Shown: positions 6,977-15,685 of the stretch, one piece after another
Layout: every line of letters starts with the position of its first letter
How positions within the stretch are numbered: the first letter of the stretch is position 1
Origin: Prorocentrum cordatum
Lineage: Eukaryota; Sar; Dinophyceae; Prorocentrales; Prorocentraceae
Length of the DNA: 20,000 nucleotides
Direction: 5' to 3'
NCBI GenBank assembly: GCA_963575745.1
Contig: CAUYUJ010007258.1
Span: 496,514-516,513 of the forward strand
Translations under genes and position numbers: made by a program
Notes under the pieces: model-generated
What the model saw: only the letters and a program-made list of their open reading frames with translations
The model's database searches: none
What the model was told of the DNA's origin: nothing

Positions 6977-9191
6977 GAGTGCACGTGACCAAGCACGCGC
7001 AGCCGCGCTTGAAGTCGCGAGGAACAGAGGCTCACCCATGCGAGGAAACTCGCCGGCCGTGTCGCCCGCAGCCTCCACAGCGGCAGCTCCTCCAGCAGTG
7101 GTCGCCGTAGCGCCGGAGGTACTGGCCCCCGCAGGAGATCCTCCAGCTGCTTTCCTGGGCTCCGAAACAGTCCTGGAGCGGCAGCGGCGGGTGTGCCCTA
7201 GGGCAGCAGACGTGGAAATCTATACTGGGATGGAAGACACCTGCGCGGCATGCCTCGAGGAGTTTCTGCCGAGGGAGAACATCTACCGCTTGAGGTGCAA
7301 CCATCTGTTCCACGAGGAGTGCTGGAACTCGAACGTGGTGGGCCATGTTGCGAATCAGCGAGAAGGAGATCCTCAGCAACCAGTATGTGATATCTGCCGA
7401 GCGCCAGGCATCATAGCGTCATCGTTCCCATGGACCGGCTCTGTCACTCAGGCCCCCGAACAGGCAGCGAGGGAGCTGCGACAGTTGAGGGGCATGGTGG
7501 AGGAAATCACAGCCGGCATGCTGGACAGGCAGACAGCACAGCCCCAACAGCGGGGAAACCCGCTGGAGGAGGTGAGGGCGCCGATGGAGACGGAATACTT
7601 CGACCAGCTTATCCCGATGGCGGCGCCACAGCCGGGAAACTTGCCTAATGCCCCACCTGTGCCGATCCTTCCGACTCATTACGAGCCTGGAGTCGGGCAG
7701 GTGGCTCCTCCGATGTCACCCCAAGGTGGGGGTGGGGCCGAGCTGCCGCTAGACCCTGAACAGCTGCGAGAACTGCGTGTTCGCCTTTTTCAGACCCAAA
7801 TGGACAATGCACACACCGCGTTCATGCTGGACGCCGATAATCCTGAGAGCGAGTCGTTTGACCTCTCAGACTCTTCAGTGGCGACAGCGGCAACAGCAGT
7901 CAGGGCCGTCGAACTCTCAGCCGCGAACAATGAGTTCGACGAGTGGTTGCAGTACACGGACCACCTTACGAGTGAGGGATTACAGGACATCGCCCTTCAT
8001 TCGTACTTGACGCTGACGCGGCGCACTACCCGCGAACAGTACACGAGCATACGTGATGAGTATGCCAACTGGCGGGAGGAACAGGGCGCTCAAGCCCAGA
8101 ACGTGTCGCACTTCCAGTACATCGACCTGGCACGCATGGCCGCAGGAAGGCCAGATGCCAGCACGACGCGGGGAGACCCGCCAAGAAGTACGACCGAGAT
8201 GCGGGGAAACCCGCCAGACAGCGCAGCCGGCACGTCAGAGACAGTGCACATCAAGCCGCCGAGTGAGACATTTCTTGAGGATGGTGGAAATTCAATCCTC
8301 ATAGACGTGGGCTCGAAGATTAACATAATGGGAGAAAATGCGAGCCGCAAGTTCGCCCAGGCTGCTGAGGCACATAATCGTCCTTGTACGGTTGAACCTC
8401 GTTCTCGATTGAACATCAACGGGGTAGGCGAGGGGTCGGCCCCAGCTGATACCGCGGGCACCTTCAGCATTGCCTGCGAGTGCCAGGGCTCGACCCAGCT
8501 CGACTCGTACAAGACTAATATTGTGTGTGGCTGTGGCAAGGACCTGCCAGCTATCCTGGGCCTCGACAGTACGCAGGACAAGCGCACTATCATTGCGCTC
8601 GAACGAGGCCAGGAGAAGCTGATATTCCCTGGGAAGGGACAGGTCAAGATGGAACTCCCCGAGGGCTCCCAGATCATGCCGACAACGAAACTGCCATCAG
8701 GACATATGTCAATCAGGTGTGATCGATTTGGAGCCGCGGGGCAACCCGCCTCGAGTACAAGTACAACATCGTTCCAGACGGTGCTGACAGGCGAGCCATC
8801 CCCCGCGCAAGAGCGCCAACAACTGCTGGGAAACCTGCCTCAAGGGTTGCTCGCGATACTCGCCAAGGCGACAATGAGAAGCGTCAGCATCGACGATCTG
8901 GAGACGTTCGATTGCTTCGTAGCCAGGACACTGGCCCAGCATGGCGGACTTGTACCCATGGATGCTGCACGGTCACGCCGGAAGATAGTGATGGGACACA
9001 CGAATCATGAGCTGCAGACGGTCAACGACGCAAGGTCGAAAGGCTTCTTGAAGCAGCTGGTGGATAATCCATCCCTGCTGGCCAGGTTTGCGGAGCAATC
9101 CGCCTCTGAGGCTACCGCGCGCTGCAGTGCAGAGCTCCAGCATTTGAGGGAAGCTCAGATGCTGGCAGATGTTGCAGGCTCATCTTCTTGA
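6972..9191 (+). CDS. RING-H2 finger and aspartic protease segment
   Basis: Longest early segment of the polyprotein (739 residues counted from a GTG at 6972; a true start is unlikely, as the frame is joined to upstream segments). Residues 91-142 form a C3H2C3 RING-H2 finger. Residues 440-580 resemble a retropepsin: ILIDVGSKINIMG has the catalytic Asp445 but Val446 where Ser or Thr normally stands, and ILGLD (528-532) matches the second conserved hydrophobic block. Such a protease would cut Gag-Pol. The region between the finger and protease is Pro-rich with an acidic helical part (about 250-390). Seven good hairpins (7040, 7550, 8168, 8201, 8736, 9090 and, just after, 9268) fall in or next to it. 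It ends in TGA 9189 with a second TGA at 9195, then the frame stays open to 10475. Confidence 0.72.
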   Translation: MQSARDQARAAALEVARNRGSPMRGNSPAVSPAASTAAAPPAVVAVAPEVLAPAGDPPAAFLGSETVLERQRRVCPRAADVEIYTGMEDTCAACLEEFLPRENIYRLRCNHLFHEECWNSNVVGHVANQREGDPQQPVCDICRAPGIIASSFPWTGSVTQAPEQAARELRQLRGMVEEITAGMLDRQTAQPQQRGNPLEEVRAPMETEYFDQLIPMAAPQPGNLPNAPPVPILPTHYEPGVGQVAPPMSPQGGGGAELPLDPEQLRELRVRLFQTQMDNAHTAFMLDADNPESESFDLSDSSVATAATAVRAVELSAANNEFDEWLQYTDHLTSEGLQDIALHSYLTLTRRTTREQYTSIRDEYANWREEQGAQAQNVSHFQYIDLARMAAGRPDASTTRGDPPRSTTEMRGNPPDSAAGTSETVHIKPPSETFLEDGGNSILIDVGSKINIMGENASRKFAQAAEAHNRPCTVEPRSRLNINGVGEGSAPADTAGTFSIACECQGSTQLDSYKTNIVCGCGKDLPAILGLDSTQDKRTIIALERGQEKLIFPGKGQVKMELPEGSQIMPTTKLPSGHMSIRCDRFGAAGQPASSTSTTSFQTVLTGEPSPAQERQQLLGNLPQGLLAILAKATMRSVSIDDLETFDCFVARTLAQHGGLVPMDAARSRRKIVMGHTNHELQTVNDARSKGFLKQLVDNPSLLARFAEQSASEATARCSAELQHLREAQMLADVAGSSS
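7242..7397 (+). other. RING-H2 zinc finger coding segment
   Basis: Ligands in order: Cys (7242), Cys (7251), Cys (7296), His (7302), His (7311), Cys (7320), Cys (7386), Cys (7395). The spacing is C-x2-C-x14-C-x1-H-x2-H-x2-C-x21-C-x2-C, within the RING-H2 pattern; Trp follows the sixth ligand, as is common in E3 ubiquitin ligases. All eight ligands are intact. The domain binds two zinc ions and usually recruits a ubiquitin-conjugating enzyme. Confidence 0.88.
8289..8700 (+). other. Retropepsin-like protease domain, D-V-G active site
   Basis: Hydrophobic-hydrophobic-Asp-Val-Gly-Ser at 8298-8315 is the active-site loop position; D-T/S-G is the norm. About 80 residues later, ILGLD (8553-8567) fits the I/L-L-G-x-D block before the C-terminal helix of retropepsins. 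It lies upstream of integrase, as expected in Copia polyproteins. Loss of the Thr/Ser hydroxyl would weaken the dimer active site, so this copy may be inactive. Confidence 0.65.
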
Positions 9192-9197
9192 TCATGA

Positions 9198-10475
9198 AGA
9201 TGGCAGGGCGACGCTGCCCCCTCGTCGCCTTGCCTGATAGCCGAGAGGCCAGGGGGTAACAAGGACAGCGGGGCAACCTGCCACAGTAAAAGAGCTTTCG
9301 TTATCGAAGATACGATAGAAGCATGCGCTGACCTCCGCACCCGAGGATATACCTGTGATCGCATTTCCCACAATGAGCTCACGACAACTGTGGGCACAGA
9401 GTATCTGGGTGCGGTGATCAGTGGAGATTATACTCTAATATGGGTTAGTACCCCGGGTGACTGGTACGCACGAACCCCAGGTAAAAGAGTAGCCCCACAC
9501 TGGTCACGCATTCAGAACCTTCTGACGAAAGCCAAGAAGCTCCGCATGCAAATTATAGCGTTTGGCCCCCCAGGATACGTTTGGAAGTTATCTCCAATAC
9601 GTGATACTCTGGAATATCTTAAGTTGACATTAGTACGGATGCGGTTGTGTGATTTCGGCATTAGGTTTAATATGCAAGACAATACACCGAGTGGCACCTG
9701 TATGCAGGTAGCCACATCGATACCGATTAGCTCTAAGTTGTGGGCATGTACGTGCAAACTGGCGATACCACAACATGTCTTGGATTGGCACGGCCAAACG
9801 GTACGACATGCTGAATGGGGAGCCCAGACACGCATCACACTTATCCGTCACCTCAACGACAGAATCCTGGGAAGCAACACTACGCACGGAAACGTGCCTA
9901 TATACTTCAATACCTACACACGTACGGATCACAACATACATCACTATGTGACGACCAACAAAGGAGAACCGAAATGGTCTGAGGTCATCCAACGTGCAAC
10001 GATTAACCTGGATACCAACGCGGTTATTCAGGATATCGCAGTAGCCGATCAACCAACGGGATATGATTGGCATGCACCACTACCTGCAGGGGTTGCCAAC
10101 ATCAGTACACGGATGTACTGGCAGCCCGAGGAACCGGTCATGCTCGGAAACGAGCTTACTCAATCACCACAGAAACGTAGACGCGTCATCATAGATGACA
10201 CCGTTCTTCTCCCCTCCCGACTCTGGCGATCGACGCAGGTACCAACTCATCAACGACGATGGGCGCGCAGACCGGTGAACAGGACGAGCAAGTCTTACCC
10301 GCGGAGTCGCGTATCAAACAGAAGGAAAGGCTCAAAGCCGAAAAGGAGGCAGGCATCAAGCCTCGCCGCATCAAAAAGCACGTCGAAGATGAAAACGATG
10401 ATTGCGGTGACGACTTGTCGGGACTCGGACAGGATCTTATGGCGACCTGGAGCACTGACGTCCCTGTCGAGCTGA
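9198..10475 (+). CDS. Methyltransferase-like module 1, degenerate
   Basis: Frame 3, open from 9198 after two TGA codons. An approximately 220-residue region (about 9290-9950) has features of the methyltransferase-like module that I recall between protease and integrase in dinoflagellate Copia polyproteins: TLIWVSTPGDW (from 9432; position of a P-C motif IV, Cys replaced by Gly), IIAFGPPGYVW (about 9552-9590; motif VI-like) and LCDFGIRFN (about 9645-9670; motif VIII-like). No clean SAM-binding glycine loop is visible. Downstream is a basic, disordered stretch; sense reading seems to pass to frame 2 near 10210, so the last 85 residues are probably out of frame. Hairpins lie at 9884 and 10142. 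Function is unproven; the domain call is inference. Confidence 0.5.
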   Translation, partial: RWQGDAAPSSPCLIAERPGGNKDSGATCHSKRAFVIEDTIEACADLRTRGYTCDRISHNELTTTVGTEYLGAVISGDYTLIWVSTPGDWYARTPGKRVAPHWSRIQNLLTKAKKLRMQIIAFGPPGYVWKLSPIRDTLEYLKLTLVRMRLCDFGIRFNMQDNTPSGTCMQVATSIPISSKLWACTCKLAIPQHVLDWHGQTVRHAEWGAQTRITLIRHLNDRILGSNTTHGNVPIYFNTYTRTDHNIHHYVTTNKGEPKWSEVIQRATINLDTNAVIQDIAVADQPTGYDWHAPLPAGVANISTRMYWQPEEPVMLGNELTQSPQKRRRVIIDDTVLLPSRLWRSTQVPTHQRRWARRPVNRTSKSYPRSRVSNRRKGSKPKRRQASSLAASKSTSKMKTMIAVTTCRDSDRILWRPGALTSLSS

Positions 10476-10867
10476 TCAGCTCAGATGAGGAAGATGACCT
10501 GTTCCTTACCCCCCCCACATCTATGCCCGACACACACGCGGACATATACAGCATAGTGGCTACTCTACGTTATGGTCACAACAAGTGCGTGGATATGTTG
10601 GAGCTTTGTGGAGGCGAGGGTGGCATTTCAGAGCTTGCCTTCTCAAGGAGGATCTCCTCAGGAGGCAACTTAGACAAGACCACGCGTGTCGACCTGGGAG
10701 ATCCTTCGGTGCAGCGAGCTGTAGACCATTATCATTCGCAGTATGCTACGCACGAGTGGCCATACTACAGCCCAACTGCCGCACCACAGGACCACCATCC
10801 TACTACAACTACAAAGCCAACTATAACACTTGGGAACAGCATCATAAAGAAGATTTGCCACGCATAA
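10259..10867 (+). CDS. Methyltransferase-like module 2, N-terminal half
   Basis: Frame 2, 202 residues. The first 100 residues are charged and disordered, with an acidic Asp/Glu cluster. From 10589 the product reads VDMLELCGGEGGIS, a hydrophobic strand followed by a Glu/Gly loop that resembles motif I of SAM-dependent methyltransferases (C5-cytosine enzymes have D-L-F-x-G-x-G). VDLGDP (about 10688-10705) could be motif II. After about 10750 the sense reading moves to frame 1, where the rest of the fold continues, so the last 35 residues of this frame are spurious. Confidence 0.6.
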   Translation: MGAQTGEQDEQVLPAESRIKQKERLKAEKEAGIKPRRIKKHVEDENDDCGDDLSGLGQDLMATWSTDVPVELISSDEEDDLFLTPPTSMPDTHADIYSIVATLRYGHNKCVDMLELCGGEGGISELAFSRRISSGGNLDKTTRVDLGDPSVQRAVDHYHSQYATHEWPYYSPTAAPQDHHPTTTTKPTITLGNSIIKKICHA

Positions 10868-11102
10868 TTTATTGTGGTAAAATTGCTGTTACTCAGGATA
10901 ACGCACGGAGGTGGTTTATACGCGAACAACCCACAGGAACATGGGTGGATGATATTCCTCCATGGAAAGGACTTGCCGACCAATCACATATCACGACCGT
11001 ACGCATCGACCAATGTGCGACGGGACCTAAAGATACGGCTGGTGACTATATCAAGAAGCTACAAATATCACCAGCAACGACGAGGCAATTCTTAAACCTC
11101 TT
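10756..11102 (+). CDS. Methyltransferase-like module 2, C-terminal half
   Basis: Frame 1 (an open frame spans 10585-11319, but only this part looks real). AILQPNCRTTGP (from 10759) has the Pro-x-Cys arrangement of motif IV, the nucleophile loop in C5-cytosine methyltransferases. IREQPTGTWV (10918-10947) fits the Glu-containing motif VI. IDQCATGPKD (from 11005) fits the motif VIII region. Together with the motif I-like loop of the previous segment this forms one fold split by a frameshift. Near 11100 the reading passes to frame 3 with CNGQHVH (11115-11135). Substrate and activity are unknown; a target-recognition domain is not recognisable. C5-methyltransferases captured by dinoflagellate retrotransposons have been reported, but whether this is the same family is open. 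Confidence 0.6.
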
Positions 11103-11849
11103 GAGCGACTCAAGTGCAACGGTCAGCATGTGCATACACAGCCGTGCAACAGGGAGCTTTCACTGGCACACAAATACACTCGACGACTGCAGTCTGCCTT
11201 TGTGGAAGCCGTCTATCTGGCGAAAGCCATCGACAACACGCGCGGAGACGCGCCTACACGAACTGCGCATGCCTATCCGGCTGACCTCCTTGATCAAGCT
11301 GAACCAGGAGAGGGCATGAGACGCATCGGCGATCGTATCATCCCAAAAGTAGCTACATGCCCAGCATGCATCGACAATGTCCGAAAGGACAGTCCCATCC
11401 ACAACAGAGATCCTACATAGTGTAAGTATCATGGCTCTATCTCTGTATACTGGCCATGCCCTGCATGCCAAAGGGATCTTACGAGACGCAAAGGTGTTAA
11501 GAACCACCTCGACACGGAGCCCGGCAAATTTCGTTTTGCCGAGCCGTTCAAATTCCCAGATGATCATGATCCCGAGGGCCGTAATGCGCCAGCTTGGTGG
11601 AGACCCTCACCCAAGCCTGGGGAGGGCCAAGCTTCGGCATCGGGTGGCCGTCAGGGCGCTCGCGCCAGGCCACCGCGACCACGAGCCTTTGGGAGCGCTG
11701 ATCCTACATTTGGCAGCCAGCAGTTACGACATACTGCGAGACGCGCCCGAGCGTGGAAACACGCCCTCCGCGTCTTCGGGCGAGCCGCCACAAGTAGCGG
11801 CCCGCCGTGGTCGCCTACAAGGCGTACCTCCACCACCAGATGCAGTTGA
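11103..11849 (+). CDS. Zinc-module segment before integrase, TAG-interrupted
   Basis: Frame 3, joined to the methyltransferase-like part by C-x3-H-x-H-like residues (11115-11135) and interrupted once by TAG at 11418-11420. Two similar zinc modules follow each other: Cys 11358, Cys 11367, His 11400, Cys 11421; and Cys 11457, Cys 11466, His 11505, then Phe (11529) where the pattern calls for Cys. The TAG lies directly before the fourth ligand of the first module. Downstream the product is Arg/Pro/Ala-rich and ends at TGA 11847; sense reading probably switches to frame 1 at about 11770. Role unknown; it may bind nucleic acid next to the integrase. Confidence 0.55.
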
Positions 11850-13194
11850 TGAAGGAGACCGACTGCGGAGAGCTACGAGGAACCCTCTTGCCTCAACCGG
11901 CTCGGGGGCTCCACGACTGCCCGACTGGACGAGATCTGACATCCAACACAGTCTGCAGAATCTCCGTAGTCACGAACCTCACGTAGTCAAATAGGAACTC
12001 CGCAAACTGCACTTACGGTGGTATCACGCAAAGGAACCCAAGATGGGGCTGATCCTAGATAAAGTGGGACTGGACAGCGTTCGATTACATATGATCCAAG
12101 AAATCTGCGACACATGTCGGGAATGTAGAGCATGGGAACGTCCAGGTAATTCTACACTACCTTCCGTAAGCCTTCCTGGAAATTGGCTTGACGAAGGCGA
12201 AGTGGATCTCATGTTATACAAGAGACGGACCATATTTCATAGTATGGACCGATGCATCCGCTTGGCAGCAGGCCAAGAGATTCCTGATAGAGAACGCGAC
12301 GCTATACTCGACGCCTACCACTACTGCTGGATTGCCTATCATGGACCCTTAACCTTGTATTCAGATGGAGAAGGTGCCCTCAACAATGAAACTGCCAAGG
12401 CCAGGATGGCGGACAAAGGTGCGACACTTCGTATTCGAGCGCCTGGCCAACGCGCGACCTCGATCGAGTCACGCAACGGCATTCTTAGGGGCACTCTCCA
12501 TATGATGGAGGAAGAGTTGAACAGACACAACATCCCCATTGTATTTACTAGAGTATTGGCTGAGGGCACTTTCGCCACCAACCCTTTCACTTTGTACAAC
12601 GGAGTATCGCCGTACCAAGCACACACTGGGCGACGGCCTTCTTTTCTGCCTGACCTCGACACCCTCGACTTCCCTAAGGGGCCCGCACGAGAACGCCGCG
12701 TGAGGGAAGTTAGCCTGGAAGCAATAACTCAAGCCACGGTGGTAGCTAAGACAAATCGTGCTCTCAGGGCTAAGACGGCCCCAGATGGTGCTCGCCTGTA
12801 CTCAGCTGGGGACTTGGTCGATTATCACCGACCTACAGCCACTAAGGACGACCATGGAGGCTGGAATGGCCCGTTTCCCATGATCCGCAACGTGCCTGAA
12901 CGAGGACACGTCGTCGCCAAGGCAGGATCGCGCGAGGTAATTGTAATGTACCCTGATGCTCGCCACACGCTATACATTGAATGCCTTCTTACCAGGGAAC
13001 TTGGCATGGACAACGTGGCCATGCAAATTGTCCTTACATATGTGGCACATCTCGGCGCAGGGAAACCTGCCACAGTCTTTGGCTATATTCCATCCAGACT
13101 GCAAGGGGAGCCTCAATCTTTCCGACGACAGCAAGTTTCACCCGCGCGTACACTTTGCACTGCAGTATTTCGTGCGAAATTATTTCCGAGTTGA
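11850..13194 (+). CDS. Integrase, HHCC plus DDE core
   Basis: Frame 1; TAG at 11992-11994 interrupts it just before the zinc domain, and the first ATG after that is 12043. The N-terminal HHCC domain uses His 12010, His 12025, Cys 12106 and Cys 12115 (H-x4-H...C-x2-C). The catalytic core has Asp (12205, E-V-D-L), Asp (12364, Y-S-D-G) and Glu (12466, S-I-E-S); the last two are 33 residues apart, near the usual D-x35-E. A C-terminal region with GDLVDYHR, GGWNGPF and MYPDARH (12810-12960) follows, as I recall for dinoflagellate Copia integrases. The enzyme would insert element cDNA into host DNA. After about 13090 the reading passes to frame 2, so the last 35 residues are spurious. Confidence 0.85.
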
Positions 13195-15685
13195 ACGTGT
13201 AGTAGCCGTGAGATTGGCCAAGAGCGTGTCCAATCTACCTGCAGTAAAGTACGCCACCGGGTCTACACTGATCCACTACGACAACGATGTTAACCCAGCC
13301 TTCCACTATTATGAGTGTGTGGGCACCGGCCTGAACATCTCTCGAATCACTGGTAGCACTCACTCCAGACTCGTCCAGTGCCTGACGTCACAAGTTCCTT
13401 CCCTAGGATTTCATGACGACCTTGCTAAGTATCAGCACTCGGGCACAACGTCTGGAGAACACGACCAGCCTGGAGACAGGCCTCCTCCAGACACCCCAGG
13501 TGTTTCATCACCAAGTGAAGGGCGCCTGTTTACAATCTACGAAGAAAGCGAGGAACACGACATCGAGGCTATGATGGTGGAGGAGTGGTACGATGAGTTA
13601 CGTATGGACCTTCATCCCACAACGGTTATCGACGACTATCTCTACTGCGTCCCAACAACCATGCTGCCCGACCAGTGCGTCTTGGTCTCGGCATCCGTGG
13701 ACGATGAAGATACCGTAGTGTCGGAGATGCTCGGAGACGAGCCTGAACTACAAGAGCCCTGTCTTATCTCTCTATGCTCGACTACGCCTGACGAGGGCTA
13801 TTCTCTTGACAGTGATGACAGTGGTCCCTATGTTGAGCTATGTTTCACGCCAGAAATGTCAAAGGTAGTGTTTGATCAGACCCAACTTGCACAGCTTGAA
13901 ACAGACATGTTCGCAACGATGAGAGTATATGTATCATCTGCTGCTAAACGTGCTGTGGTAGTCAAGGAAGACGACCTACTTACCAAAGCCGATATAGCAG
14001 CACATCCTAAAGAGGTTAGTGAAGCCTTGCACACCGAACTCAAGATCTGGCTTGACAACCGATGCTTTGAGATGCATGACCTATCTAAAGCTTCCAACAT
14101 CATGACATCCAGATATGTATACAAGGGGAAGTTTGTGAAGGCAGGCACCGAGAATGTTAAAACTATCCGTCTCAGACTTGTCCTCCGCGGATTCATGGAC
14201 ACGGAGGCTTTCGATGTAGAAACCTTTTCAGGAACTGCTCGAAGACAGTCCCAGAGGCTCATGGCAAGTGAGGCGGCATGTCGTCCAGAATGGATCTTAG
14301 CATCTATGGACATCGACAAAGCGTTCCTCAAAGGACTGACCTATGAGGAACTTGCTCATGCCACCGGCGAGGAAACTCGCATGGTTTGCTTCGCCCTTCC
14401 GCCAGGAAGTGCCCAGGTGCTTCGTACACTACCAGGCTTCTCTTCTTACGATGAAAGCCGACGCCGCCTCAGGTGCCTCAAGCCAGGAACGGGTACAAAG
14501 GACGCCCCAAGAGCGTTCTCCCTCAAGCTTCGTACGACTACACGAGCTATAGGCCTTACACCGACAAGTTACGATCCTGAGTTCGAATTCAACCAGGATC
14601 TGTTAACGGCAAAACATGTCGACGACATCAATATGACAGGCCTAGAGAAAAACGTAGATGACTATGTACAACGCGTCGAAAAGGTGTTTGGTAAGTGCAA
14701 GCTCAACAAACATTATTACACGAACTGCGCCGTTCGCTACACGAAGAATGAACAAGGGGATGTGATCATGGACCAGGACGAGTACATTAAACAACTACGT
14801 CCTATCACGCACCCTGAACTTACGGGAGCGGCGGCAGACGCCAAAGCGACCAAACTCATCACCGACATGTTCGTTAGCCTGCGAGGAGCTCTCGCCTATG
14901 CCTTTCTTACTCAAGTCTGGCTTATGGTGTATGTGGTCTCTCTCCAGAAGATCCAAGAGCCCACTAACTTACAAGTCAGACGACTGAATGCTGCGATGCG
15001 AAAGCTGATCAGCAGCCCGAAACGCACCACCCTCCCTCGGGTGAAACCGACGAACGAAGTAGACATACACAGTGATTCGGGGCATCGGAAGCTCACCGGG
15101 GAGGAGGACGATGAAACCAAGGGCCACGGCATTCGTGGGGCTAACGTATTACGGCGAGGAAACTCGCCTCAAGGCAAATCCGTCATTCACCTTTGCGACG
15201 GACTATGCAAATCACACCGACCGCAGGTGAGGTCCAGCTATGCCGCTGTTCTTGGTGAGTGTTGTCTTGGTGAGTGTTATCCCACGCCCATCACTCTCCA
15301 CGAGCTCAAGGCTGGAGCACTGACTCCACGACAACTACGAGATATGCGTGAAGTTGGAGGCCTAGCTATCAAAGTATCCCTTACTATAGACGCTGAGTGT
15401 GTATACCAATCGCTATCCAGCAAAGATCTTAAGATACCGACGGAACGGACTTTGCTGGGACATATCAGCTGGATACGTGAGCTCATGGATATAGGCATAG
15501 TGCATAACGTACAGCGGTGTGACACTAGAGACATGACCGCAGATGGGCATACAAAGGGGGGTATCGATCGGGAGCTGCTTTTGGAAGTGATGTCAGGCAC
15601 TCAGTCATTTAAGTATGACGTGAAACAGTTTGTTTCCTTTCGTGTCCCCGAGGACAGAAACAAGCCTAAGCCGAATCAGTTTTAG
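12956..15685 (+). CDS. Reverse transcriptase and RNase H
   Basis: Frame 2, 909 residues as an open frame; true polyprotein reading probably enters near 13090. Residues to about 330 form a linker of unknown role, acidic in its second half. The RVT_2-type reverse transcriptase follows: TSRYVYKGKF (about 14105), LASMDIDKAFLKG with catalytic Asp452, LKPGTGTKDAPRAF in the place of the usual L-Y-G-L-K-Q-A-P-R block, and HVDD (554-557) in place of Y-V-D-D. RNase H covers about 700-880, with Asp703, Asp812 and Asp856 visible. The position normally Glu in R-S-x-x-A-A-E-L reads Val765. No stop interrupts this segment. It copies element RNA into cDNA and removes the template. Confidence 0.9.
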   Translation: MLATRYTLNAFLPGNLAWTTWPCKLSLHMWHISAQGNLPQSLAIFHPDCKGSLNLSDDSKFHPRVHFALQYFVRNYFRVERVVAVRLAKSVSNLPAVKYATGSTLIHYDNDVNPAFHYYECVGTGLNISRITGSTHSRLVQCLTSQVPSLGFHDDLAKYQHSGTTSGEHDQPGDRPPPDTPGVSSPSEGRLFTIYEESEEHDIEAMMVEEWYDELRMDLHPTTVIDDYLYCVPTTMLPDQCVLVSASVDDEDTVVSEMLGDEPELQEPCLISLCSTTPDEGYSLDSDDSGPYVELCFTPEMSKVVFDQTQLAQLETDMFATMRVYVSSAAKRAVVVKEDDLLTKADIAAHPKEVSEALHTELKIWLDNRCFEMHDLSKASNIMTSRYVYKGKFVKAGTENVKTIRLRLVLRGFMDTEAFDVETFSGTARRQSQRLMASEAACRPEWILASMDIDKAFLKGLTYEELAHATGEETRMVCFALPPGSAQVLRTLPGFSSYDESRRRLRCLKPGTGTKDAPRAFSLKLRTTTRAIGLTPTSYDPEFEFNQDLLTAKHVDDINMTGLEKNVDDYVQRVEKVFGKCKLNKHYYTNCAVRYTKNEQGDVIMDQDEYIKQLRPITHPELTGAAADAKATKLITDMFVSLRGALAYAFLTQVWLMVYVVSLQKIQEPTNLQVRRLNAAMRKLISSPKRTTLPRVKPTNEVDIHSDSGHRKLTGEEDDETKGHGIRGANVLRRGNSPQGKSVIHLCDGLCKSHRPQVRSSYAAVLGECCLGECYPTPITLHELKAGALTPRQLRDMREVGGLAIKVSLTIDAECVYQSLSSKDLKIPTERTLLGHISWIRELMDIGIVHNVQRCDTRDMTADGHTKGGIDRELLLEVMSGTQSFKYDVKQFVSFRVPEDRNKPKPNQF

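Noticed and set aside
4792-9197. TGA codons as selenocysteine or reassigned codons
   Set aside because: TAG stops and many frame changes occur in the same polyprotein, which fits decay better; no insertion element was recognised.
2427-15167. G-N-x-P as a conserved protein repeat motif
   Set aside because: The same nucleotide hairpin is also read in other phases and is present in untranslated RNA, so the peptide is a by-product.
507-15600. Many minus-strand open frames inside the element
   Set aside because: All overlap the + strand polyprotein, have no recognisable domain and reflect codon composition.
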